From: an uncultured Campylobacter sp.
Lineage (GTDB): Bacteria; Campylobacterota; Campylobacteria; Campylobacterales; Campylobacteraceae
Reading direction: 5' to 3'
Length of the DNA: 64,000 nucleotides
NCBI RefSeq assembly: GCF_905373215.1
Contig: NZ_CAJPRT010000001.1
Span: 186,001-250,000, forward strand
Of the stretch, positions 42,965 through 50,121 are shown one piece after another. Each line of letters starts with the position of its first letter. The stretch's first letter is position 1. The notes beneath the pieces are model-generated. The model made no database searches and was not told the origin of the DNA. It saw nothing but the letters and a program-made list of their open reading frames with translations. The position numbers were made by a program, and so were the translations under genes.

Positions 42965-43426
42965 ATGGCTAAGACCTGTATTAAATTTATCCTGCTTTTT
43001 GTGGTGATCTTCGCGATCGATCAAGCGATCAAGCTCACATTTTTAAACGGCTTTTCGTGGCAGGGGGAGTTTTTTTCGCTAGAGCTTACGCTTAACCGCG
43101 GCGTTGCGTTTTCGATGTTTGCGTTTTTGGGCGAAAATTTAAAATTTATCCAGATTGCGCTGATCTCAGCGCTTGCAGCGTATGTATTTTGTCATAAAAA
43201 GCTCTTTTGCGAGCACTGGATGCCGTTTGCGCTGATGCTCGCGGGAGGCTGTTCGAACCTGCTCGATCGCTTTATTCGCGGCGGCGTTGTGGATTATGTC
43301 GCGTGGCATAAATGGTTTGAGTTTGCGGTATTTAATTTTGCCGACGTGATGATAGATCTGGCCGTAGTGATTTTTATTTTTCAGGGCTTACGCGCCGCAA
43401 AAAAGGAGAAAAATGAAGAGAAATAA
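42965..43426 (+). CDS. lspA: Lipoprotein signal peptidase II
   Basis: A 153-residue inner-membrane aspartyl protease that removes signal peptides from lipoproteins after lipid is attached. Four membrane helices are visible. The two catalytic aspartates lie in the conserved segments NLLDRFIRGGVVDYV (the second D, family D-loop) and FNFADVMIDLAV. The N-terminal GVAFSMFAF loop matches the family NxGxAFS (NRGVAFS). The start at 42965 is the best candidate though its ribosome site is weak. Its end overlaps the next gene by 14 bases. It serves the several lipoproteins of this window, such as UPF0323. Confidence 0.95.
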   Translation: MAKTCIKFILLFVVIFAIDQAIKLTFLNGFSWQGEFFSLELTLNRGVAFSMFAFLGENLKFIQIALISALAAYVFCHKKLFCEHWMPFALMLAGGCSNLLDRFIRGGVVDYVAWHKWFEFAVFNFADVMIDLAVVIFIFQGLRAAKKEKNEEK

Positions 43427-43805
43427 TTACATCGCTTACGCGCTTTGGTTTTTAGGTGCGTTTTCGTGGATCGCAGCTATGCCGATCGGCGGCGGACTGC
43501 ATAGAATTTATTGCGGCAAATTTATCAGCGGATTTGCTCAAATCGCGCTATTTTGGCTGGGAAGTTTTACGCTGTGGTTTTTAGTGGGCTTTTTGTTTTG
43601 GGCGATTTGGGGAATTTGGATTTTGCTAGATATATTTTTCGTAGGAATTTGGGTAGAAGATTTAAATGCTTTTGCAAGCGAGACTGAGGAAGACGACTAC
43701 GAAGGACGTCTAAAAAAAGTCGATGCGCTCTTTGAGCTGTATCAAAAAGGCGCGATTTCTAAAGAAGAATTCGAGGCGCGAAAAGAAATTTTAATAAGAG
43801 ATTAA
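43413..43805 (+). CDS. TM2-SHOCT domain membrane protein
   Basis: A 130-residue protein with an N-terminal TM2 domain (about 8-75), two helices joined by GGGLHRIYCGKFISGFAQ, the TM2 signature G-x-H-R-x-Y, and a C-terminal SHOCT-type tail (VDALFELYQKGAISKEEFEARKEILI, about 103-128). AAAAGGAG precedes the ATG, which lies inside the end of lspA, so translation is coupled. Such proteins are widespread, of unknown function; SHOCT tails often mediate oligomerisation. Confidence 0.85.
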   Translation: MKRNNYIAYALWFLGAFSWIAAMPIGGGLHRIYCGKFISGFAQIALFWLGSFTLWFLVGFLFWAIWGIWILLDIFFVGIWVEDLNAFASETEEDDYEGRLKKVDALFELYQKGAISKEEFEARKEILIRD

Positions 43806-43814
43806 GGAGAAAAA

Positions 43815-44255
43815 ATGAGTTACTATTGGTTTAAATTTGTCCATTTTGCGGGCTTTATTTCATGGATGGCGATGCTGTTTTACATGCCGCGCCTGTATGT
43901 TTATCATGCTGAAAATTTAGACAAGCCGGATTTCGTAAAGGTCGTTAAAAAGATGGAGCGGATGCTGTATCACGCGATTGGCTGGATAGCGATGGCAGTG
44001 ACGGTTTTTAGCGGCGTGATGCTTATCATTTTAAATCCGGGGCTTATGAAAATGGGGTATTTTCATATAAAATTACTAGCCGGAGTTTTGCTAATCTGTT
44101 ATCATTTGTGGCTGTATTATTATATGTATAAATTTGAAAAAAACCAGTGTCACAGGAGCGGAAAATACTTCCGTGCGATCAACGAAGGCCCTACGATCAT
44201 AATGTTTATAATACTTTATGCAATGCTAATAATGCCGAATTTACCGAGCAACTAG
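43815..44255 (+). CDS. hemJ: HemJ-like protoporphyrinogen IX oxidase
   Basis: A 146-residue four-helix inner-membrane protein of the HemJ (UPF0093) family, the oxygen-independent heme-synthesis enzyme that oxidises protoporphyrinogen IX. The N-terminal helix has the conserved His10 in KFVHFAGFISWMAMLFYMPRL, and KLLAGVLLICYHL holds the conserved Lys and later His. Length is typical (about 145). AAGGAG precedes the ATG with eight bases between. It follows the TM2 gene by nine bases, in line with the lspA neighbourhood of C. jejuni. The family match is strong; activity is inferred. Confidence 0.88.
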   Translation: MSYYWFKFVHFAGFISWMAMLFYMPRLYVYHAENLDKPDFVKVVKKMERMLYHAIGWIAMAVTVFSGVMLIILNPGLMKMGYFHIKLLAGVLLICYHLWLYYYMYKFEKNQCHRSGKYFRAINEGPTIIMFIILYAMLIMPNLPSN

Positions 44256-44319
44256 CCCGTTTTGATAAAAATTTAATTAAAATTTGCATAAAATTAGAGC
44301 AAAATTTTAAAGGAAGCAT

Positions 44320-45483
44320 GTGCAACATATCATTAAGAAAATTTTATCAAGCGAAAGTAGCGCCGGCGTCATATTACTTCTATCCGCGGTTTTTGCGATC
44401 ATAGCTCAAAACGTAGAATTTTTATCAAAGTATTACGAAGCGTTTTTACATCTAAGCTTCACCATAGGCGTGGGTTCTGCGAAGCTCGACGAATCGATGC
44501 ATTTTTTGGTAAACGATGTGCTTATGGCGATATTCTTCTTTGCCATCGGACTTGAGCTCAAGCGCGAAAAAATCGAAGGACAGCTGCGCCATTTCTCTCA
44601 AATTTTACTTCCTAGCTTCGCAGCTCTGGGCGGAGTAATGATGCCCGCAATTATATTTTCGATCATCAACTGGGGCGATGCCGTCGCGATGAAGGGCTGG
44701 GCGATCCCAACGGCGACAGATATAGCCTTTGCTGTGGGCGTGATGGCGCTTTTAGGTAAAAAAATCCCGGCTAGCCTTAAAATTTTTGTCCTAACGCTTG
44801 CGATAATGGACGATCTGTGTGCAATTTTAATCATCGCTTTGTTTTATTCCTCTACCATAAACGCAATCTATCTAGGCGGTGCAGCTGCCTGTGTCGCAAT
44901 AATGCTAGCGATGAGCAGACTTGGCGTCGATAAAAAGCTTCCGTTTATCATCGTGGCTGTCGTGCTGTGGGTGATGGTACTAAACTCCGGTATCCACGCG
45001 ACTATCGCAGGAGTGCTTGCGGGCTTTTGTATCCCGCTTAAGACCCGCTCGGGCTCTATGCTAAAGGATATGGAGCACGGCCTAGCCTACCCCGTAAATT
45101 TCTTCATCTTGCCGATCTTTGCCTTTACAAACGCAGGCGTCTCACTAGCGGGCATCAGTCCTAGTTTTCTTTTCGGTCCGGTGCCGATGGGCATCATGCT
45201 CGGACTATTTTTTGGTAAACAGATCGGAATTTTTGCTTTCAGCTGGATCTTAATCAAAGCTAAAATTGCTTACATGCCGGAAAATGCGGGCTGGCCGCAG
45301 CTTTACGCAGTAGCAATTATCTGTGGTATCGGCTTTACGATGGCGCTTTTCGTCGATGGCCTGGCATACGGCGGCAGCAATATGTATCATTACACGGACA
45401 AGCTTGCGGTATTTTTAGGCTCGATAATTTCCGGGGTAGTGGGATTTTTCGTCGCAAAAGCAGTCGCGGTAAAACAAAGCTAA
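44320..45483 (+). CDS. nhaA: Na+/H+ antiporter NhaA
   Basis: A 387-residue inner-membrane antiporter that expels sodium in exchange for protons. About twelve membrane helices are visible. The essential aspartate pair is in LAIMDDLCAILIIALFYS (about 160-168), the family IIDDL motif, preceded by IPTATDIAFAVGVMALLG. The C-terminal GIGFTMALFVDGLAY is also typical. It starts at GTG; AAAGGA ends six bases before, and the ATG two bases earlier is in another frame. Last gene of the same-strand group. NhaA supports pH and salt homeostasis. Confidence 0.95.
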   Translation: MQHIIKKILSSESSAGVILLLSAVFAIIAQNVEFLSKYYEAFLHLSFTIGVGSAKLDESMHFLVNDVLMAIFFFAIGLELKREKIEGQLRHFSQILLPSFAALGGVMMPAIIFSIINWGDAVAMKGWAIPTATDIAFAVGVMALLGKKIPASLKIFVLTLAIMDDLCAILIIALFYSSTINAIYLGGAAACVAIMLAMSRLGVDKKLPFIIVAVVLWVMVLNSGIHATIAGVLAGFCIPLKTRSGSMLKDMEHGLAYPVNFFILPIFAFTNAGVSLAGISPSFLFGPVPMGIMLGLFFGKQIGIFAFSWILIKAKIAYMPENAGWPQLYAVAIICGIGFTMALFVDGLAYGGSNMYHYTDKLAVFLGSIISGVVGFFVAKAVAVKQS

Positions 45484-45613
45484 ATTCCATAAAAAGATTA
45501 AAATTTTAAAATTATACGAGCAACACAAAATTCCAAAATTCTAAGAGCGGCTCTAAATTTTAAATTATACGCTACAAAATTTAGCTTAAAATTCTGTTTG
45601 ATCCAAGCGCAGC

Positions 45614-46141
45614 TTAAATCACCAAAATTCCCGCATTTTGCATTAAGTTTAGCGCACATTCGTCGTAGTAGCCGCGCTCATGATTCGGCGCGTCGTACGT
45701 AGCTACCGCACCTCGCGGAACGATGACGTCCTTATCAGCGCCAATTTCATTGAGATAGGTGCGCAAGCTAAGCGCAAACTGCATCACGCAGATATCGGTG
45801 CAACAGCCCGTAATCACAAAGCGATCAAAGCCGTCCAGAATTTTCTTATCCAAATTATGAAAGCCGTTCGTGCTGCGCTTGAAAGTGACGTTTTGCTCGC
45901 TTACGTAGGGCGCAAGCTCCTCGATCACCTCCGCTTCTGGCGAGCCAACTAGACAGTGAACCGGGTAGCGCTTCATCTCCAAATCCCGCTCGGCGTGAGT
46001 GTCGCAGATGAAATGCACGTTTTTAGCCGCTTCTATCTGTTTAAGCACCGCAGGAGCGATCTTTGCTATGCTAGGATCGGCCATCGCGCCGAATTTTACG
46101 AAGCCGTTTAGCATATCGATCACAAATACCAAAGTTTTCAT
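45614..46141 (-). CDS. Cysteine hydrolase (isochorismatase/nicotinamidase family)
   Basis: A 175-residue cytoplasmic hydrolase. Catalytic residues of the nicotinamidase-like family are visible: Asp9 in FVIDMLNGF, Lys near 87 in VTFKRSTNGF and the nucleophile Cys in GCCTDICVMQFA (near 113). A metal-type His/Asp segment CDTHAERD is in the first half. The start ATG overlaps the stop of the upstream nitrilase-type gene (ATGA), so the two are coupled. Nicotinamide, isochorismate or another amide could be the substrate; the family alone does not decide. A TTG one codon earlier is an unlikely start. Confidence 0.85.
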   Translation of the reverse strand: MKTLVFVIDMLNGFVKFGAMADPSIAKIAPAVLKQIEAAKNVHFICDTHAERDLEMKRYPVHCLVGSPEAEVIEELAPYVSEQNVTFKRSTNGFHNLDKKILDGFDRFVITGCCTDICVMQFALSLRTYLNEIGADKDVIVPRGAVATYDAPNHERGYYDECALNLMQNAGILVI

Positions 46142-46947
46142 CAAAACTCCTTATAAATTTCAGGTTTCATATCTTTTAAAAGATCCATTTTAGCGCGAAA
46201 TTTTAAAATTTCGCCTAAGTTTACATCCACGACTTTCACGGCCTCTTTTTTGCCTAAGCGTGCGATGATCTCACCGTTTGGACCAATCAGCATGGAATTT
46301 CCGCCGAAACTCTCGCCCTGCCCCGTATCGCCGCAGCCGTTTACCGCACAAATAAAAATTTGATTTTCGATCGCGCGGGCCTTAGCAAGCGTAATAAAAT
46401 GCTCTATACGGCTCTGTGCAAACTGCGCGATTACAAAAACTATCTGCGCGCCGCGAAGCGCTAAGGCGCGAAAAATTTCACAAAAGCGTAGATCGTAGCA
46501 GATCGCGACGCCGATTTTGACCGCGCGATTTTGAAATTTTATATCGCAAATGCCTAGCTTATCACCGCCGCTTACGATCTCATTTTCTCGAACGGGTGAG
46601 AAGGCGTGGATCTTGTCGTAGCGTAAAATTTCGGCTCCGTTTTGATAGGTGAAAGCGGAATTGTAAATTTTATCTTGCCTAGAATTTATCGCTCCGCCAA
46701 TCAAAACAGCGCCACAGTTTTGCGAAATTTCGCTTAAAAATCCCTTCGTTCGCGCAGCTTCCGCGTCGGCTAAGCGCTTGAAATTTTGTACGCAAAAGCC
46801 CGTATTAAAGGCCTCGGGTAGGACCGCTACGTCCGCGCCTCTTTTTAACGCACGATCTATAAGCTCGCGCGCGCGGATAAAATTTTGCTCACAATCTGCA
46901 AAATTTTGAGCTACTTTCACATCCATTTGCAAAATAGCGATTTTCAT
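46141..46947 (-). CDS. Carbon-nitrogen hydrolase (nitrilase superfamily)
   Basis: A 268-residue amidase of the nitrilase superfamily with the complete triad: E45 in AVLPEAFNTGF, K112 in LRYDKIHAFSP and C150 in VAICYDLRF. The wording is close to the omega-amidase/Nit group, which cleaves small dicarboxylate amides such as 2-oxoglutaramate or deaminated glutathione. It is directly coupled to the cysteine hydrolase through an ATGA overlap, which suggests that both act on amides or in nitrogen salvage. RuvC lies 11 bases upstream in the same direction. AGGAGGG precedes its ATG. Confidence 0.88.
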   Translation of the reverse strand: MKIAILQMDVKVAQNFADCEQNFIRARELIDRALKRGADVAVLPEAFNTGFCVQNFKRLADAEAARTKGFLSEISQNCGAVLIGGAINSRQDKIYNSAFTYQNGAEILRYDKIHAFSPVRENEIVSGGDKLGICDIKFQNRAVKIGVAICYDLRFCEIFRALALRGAQIVFVIAQFAQSRIEHFITLAKARAIENQIFICAVNGCGDTGQGESFGGNSMLIGPNGEIIARLGKKEAVKVVDVNLGEILKFRAKMDLLKDMKPEIYKEF

Positions 46948-46957
46948 ATAAACCCTC

Positions 46958-47437
46958 CTATTTAGGCGCTAAGCGCATAACATTTGCATGCGTAAGCGCT
47001 ATAGCTATGGCATCGGTAATGTCAAGCGGCTTAATATCCTTATTAATCCCCAATATCCGCTTCACCATGAACGCAACCTGCTCCTTCGCCGCCTTTGCCT
47101 TGCCCGTGACGGATTTTTTTACTTGAAGCGGCGTATATTCGGCAAAATTCCCAAAAATTTGTAAAATTTTAAGGGCCAACGCGCCGCGAAACTGAGCGAG
47201 CTTTAAAACAGACTGCGGATTATAGGCGTAAAACATTGATTCTATCGCGACCTCATCGATCTTATGAGCGCTAAAAATTTGATCGATCGCCTCGCTCATC
47301 TGCGTCATTTGAAATTGCACGTTTTCGGCCTTCATTTTCACTAATCCCGCCTCTATAAGGGTGATTTTATTCACATCTTTTTCCAAAATCGCATAGCCTA
47401 AATTTCTAGTTCCGGGATCGATTCCTAAAATTTTCAT
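46958..47437 (-). CDS. ruvC: Crossover junction endodeoxyribonuclease RuvC
   Basis: A 159-residue Holliday-junction resolvase that acts with RuvAB in homologous recombination. The acidic metal-binding residues are visible: D7 in ILGIDPGTRN, E66 in VAIESMFYAYNP and the aspartates of DITDAIAIALTHA near 140. Length fits the family. It is divergent from dnaA across the DnaA-box region, the same junction that closes the C. jejuni chromosome numbering (ruvC last, dnaA first), and it leads the two hydrolase genes that follow. Confidence 0.96.
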   Translation of the reverse strand: MKILGIDPGTRNLGYAILEKDVNKITLIEAGLVKMKAENVQFQMTQMSEAIDQIFSAHKIDEVAIESMFYAYNPQSVLKLAQFRGALALKILQIFGNFAEYTPLQVKKSVTGKAKAAKEQVAFMVKRILGINKDIKPLDITDAIAIALTHANVMRLAPK

Positions 47438-47442
47438 AACCT

Positions 47443-47481
47443 TCTTTCACGCTTATTCACGGCTTAATCACAAGTGAATAA
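47443..47481. promoter_or_regulatory. DnaA-box cluster upstream of dnaA
   Basis: DnaA-box-like 9-mers are TTATTCACG at 47453-47461 (plus), TTAATCACA at 47464-47472 (plus, one mismatch) and TTATTCACT on the minus strand at 47473-47481; a weaker TCTTTCACG lies at 47443-47451. They sit 67 or more bases before the dnaA start and form one half of a probable bipartite origin and an autoregulation site. Confidence 0.65.
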
Positions 47482-47547
47482 ACTTAAATTTACCACAAAT
47501 TTAGCGAAATTTAGCTAAAATCCTAATCTAATTTGTAAGGGAATTTT

Positions 47548-48876
47548 ATGGCGACGTCGCAAGCACAAGAAATTTTATCGAATTTAGAGAAGGAAATTTT
47601 ACCTACCGAATACTCTAGATACATTAAAAATTTGAAATTTAACGATAAAAGCTCGACACCAGGGTTTTTTATCTACAACGCAACTAACGAGTTTATCGCC
47701 AAATACGCCCAGACAAAATACGGCACTAAAATAAAAGAGCTTATCAAAAAACAATTTGGGCTCAACGACGTAATCGTCAAAATCACATCAAAAACTAAAA
47801 TTTCGCCAAAAGAAAAGGTAAAAATCATCTCAGAAAAGCCAAAGAGCACGATTCTAAGCGAAAATTATAATTTTGAAAATTTTATCATCGGCGATTCAAA
47901 TAAATTTGCCTTCGAGTGTTCGGTCTCCGTCGCGAAAGAGCCTGGAATCCGCTTTAATCCGCTCTTTATCTACGGGCCTAGCGGGCTTGGAAAAACTCAC
48001 CTGCTTCAATCGATCGGAAATTACTGCATCAAAAAAGGAAAGACCGTCATTTGCGTCACCAGCGAGCAGTTTGCTAATGATTTTGTTTTTAATCTCAAAA
48101 ACAACTCAATCGATAAATTTAAACAAAAATACCGCAATTGTGACGTTTTGCTCATCGACGACATTCAGTTTTTAATCGGACGTGATAAAGCTCAAGAGGA
48201 GCTTTTTTATACATTCAACGAGCTAAAAGACAAAAACTGCCAAATCGTCCTTACCAACGACCTTCCGCCAAAATTTTTAAAAGGCTTTGAAAGTCGTCTA
48301 ACGACGCGGTTTGAAAGCGGCATCATAGCAAATATTACTCCGCCGGATCTCGAAACTAAAATCGCTATTATCAATAAAAAGAGCGAAGAAAATCGCGTTA
48401 GAATTCCACACGACGTCGTAGAATACATCGCTGCAAATATGGGTGATAATATCCGAGAGATCGAAGGCGCGATAAACAAACTAAATGCATATTCCTCAAT
48501 ACTTCGCACAAAGATCACGCTAGAATTTACCAAAAGTACACTTCAAGATCAGATCCATCAAAAATATTCAAGCGTGAGCCTCGAACACGTAATAGAGGTG
48601 ATCTCAAAAGAACTGAACGTAAAACCTAGCGAGCTAAAAAGCAAAACGCGAGCTAAAAACGTTGTCGAAGCACGCCAAATTTGCATATATCTAACCAAAC
48701 AGTTAACTCAAAACTCAATGCCTAAAATCGCCGCATTTTTTAATCTAAAAGATCACAGCGCCATCAGCAAAAATATCAAAAAAATCAACGAGCTCATCCA
48801 AACCGATGAGATGTTAAAAATAAAAATTGAAGAGCTGAAAAACAAAATAACCAAAAAGGATAAGAATGAAATTTAA
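47548..48876 (+). CDS. dnaA: Chromosomal replication initiator DnaA
   Basis: A 442-residue AAA+ protein that binds DnaA boxes and opens the origin. Domain I (about 1-90) contacts helicase partners; domain III has Walker A GPSGLGKT at 143-150 and Walker B LLIDDIQF at 201-208; domain IV (about 345-440) is the DNA-binding helix-turn-helix with ARQICIYLTKQLT and KDHSAISKNIKKI. The linker domain II is very short, as in other Campylobacterota. AAGGGAATTTT precedes the ATG. DnaA boxes flank the gene on both sides, so it probably controls its own expression. Confidence 0.98.
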   Translation: MATSQAQEILSNLEKEILPTEYSRYIKNLKFNDKSSTPGFFIYNATNEFIAKYAQTKYGTKIKELIKKQFGLNDVIVKITSKTKISPKEKVKIISEKPKSTILSENYNFENFIIGDSNKFAFECSVSVAKEPGIRFNPLFIYGPSGLGKTHLLQSIGNYCIKKGKTVICVTSEQFANDFVFNLKNNSIDKFKQKYRNCDVLLIDDIQFLIGRDKAQEELFYTFNELKDKNCQIVLTNDLPPKFLKGFESRLTTRFESGIIANITPPDLETKIAIINKKSEENRVRIPHDVVEYIAANMGDNIREIEGAINKLNAYSSILRTKITLEFTKSTLQDQIHQKYSSVSLEHVIEVISKELNVKPSELKSKTRAKNVVEARQICIYLTKQLTQNSMPKIAAFFNLKDHSAISKNIKKINELIQTDEMLKIKIEELKNKITKKDKNEI

Positions 48877-49032
48877 ACTTTATGAAAATAAAGCAAAAAG
48901 GGTGAATGAAAGTGAATAAAACAAAGCTACTTACTCACTGGATAAACTACCTAAAGACAAGCTTTAGGATAAGTTTTTCACAAAAATCACTTGCCAACTA
49001 CTACAACGATAAAAATTCAAAAGGATAAAAAT
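48877..49032. other. Probable replication origin segment (dnaA-dnaN interval)
   Basis: This interval holds TCATTCACC on the minus strand at 48901-48909, TTATTCACT on the minus strand at 48911-48919, and TTTTTCACA on the plus strand at 48974-48982, all near the DnaA-box consensus used in epsilonproteobacteria. Between and around them the DNA is AT-rich, a possible unwinding element. With the cluster upstream of dnaA this makes a bipartite oriC like that described in Helicobacter. Position at the dnaA-dnaN junction also fits the known C. jejuni origin. Confidence 0.65.
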
Positions 49033-50112
49033 ATGAAAGTGTTAATCACTAAAAAACTTTTAGAAGAGATAGTTTCAAATACTAGCTCCTATCTTGATAA
49101 AAAAGATCTAAGCTCGATAACTTCGCATCTTTTAATGAGTGCAAAAGATGGAATTTTTAGTATAAAAGCTACCGATCATGAAATAGGCCTTAGCTATAAT
49201 ATTCAGAACGTCGCTATAGAAACAGAAGGCGAAGCCACGGCAAACGGAGGCAAACTTCTTAGCGTTATAAAAGGCCTAAGCGACGATAGCGTTACTTTAG
49301 AAACTGTCAACGGAGCGCTATTTGTAAAGCAAAAAAAATCTAAATACAAGCTTCCGATGTTTGAAACGAGGGATTTTCCAAACTTTCCTACAATAGATGG
49401 TAAAAACAGCTTTGACGTAAATGCTGGAATTTTAGGCAGAAGCCTTAAAAAGATCTATCCGTCGATCGATACGAACAATCCAAAATATGAGCTAAACGGC
49501 GCTTTAATCGACGTAAAAGAGGGTTTTATAAATTTAGTCGGAACCGATACGAAGCGACTTAGCGTTTATAAGCTAATCACTCAATCAAAAGCGGGCGAGC
49601 TCGATACTAAAATTTTAATCCCTAAAAAGGCGATAGGCGAAATTCAAAAGCTATTTTCGGATAAAATTAAAATTTACTACGACGAAAACGTGTTGCTAGC
49701 GGTGAGCGAGAATTTTGAGTTTTTTACAAAGCTTATTAACGGCAAATTTCCAAACTACGAGCGCGTGATCCCAAGCGATACAGCGTATAAAATTTCAATT
49801 CCGCGCGATAAGATGGTAAGTGGCGTACGAGCAATAAACGCGATGTGCGAGGAGATGAAGGTTACCATCAAAAAGGATGGAATGGTTTTTGAGAGCATCA
49901 ACGAGGATAATTCCGAGGCAAAGACCGAAATTGAAGCGGCGATCGAGATAAACAGCGAGATAGTCTTCGGCGTAAAAAATCGCTTTCTGCTTGATTTTTT
50001 AAGTAATATCGAGAGCGAAATTTTTGAGCTTGATTTTAACAGCTCCGATACGGCGTTTGTGCTTAGCGCGGATGGCTTAAAAACGGTCGTCATGCCGATA
50101 AATAATATTTAA
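49033..50112 (+). CDS. dnaN: DNA polymerase III beta subunit (sliding clamp)
   Basis: A 359-residue clamp subunit; two copies form the ring that holds DNA polymerase III on DNA. Three repeated clamp folds fill the length (about 1-120, 121-240, 241-359), with the C-terminal ALSADGLKTVVMPINNI matching the family's VMPxR end in position, although the usual final residues differ. The start at 49033 (MKVLITKK) follows AAAAGGATAAAAAT and leaves a short spacer; an upstream ATG-free extension is not needed. It follows the oriC interval and precedes gyrB, the standard order. Confidence 0.96.
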   Translation: MKVLITKKLLEEIVSNTSSYLDKKDLSSITSHLLMSAKDGIFSIKATDHEIGLSYNIQNVAIETEGEATANGGKLLSVIKGLSDDSVTLETVNGALFVKQKKSKYKLPMFETRDFPNFPTIDGKNSFDVNAGILGRSLKKIYPSIDTNNPKYELNGALIDVKEGFINLVGTDTKRLSVYKLITQSKAGELDTKILIPKKAIGEIQKLFSDKIKIYYDENVLLAVSENFEFFTKLINGKFPNYERVIPSDTAYKISIPRDKMVSGVRAINAMCEEMKVTIKKDGMVFESINEDNSEAKTEIEAAIEINSEIVFGVKNRFLLDFLSNIESEIFELDFNSSDTAFVLSADGLKTVVMPINNI

Positions 50113-50121
50113 AGGAAAATT

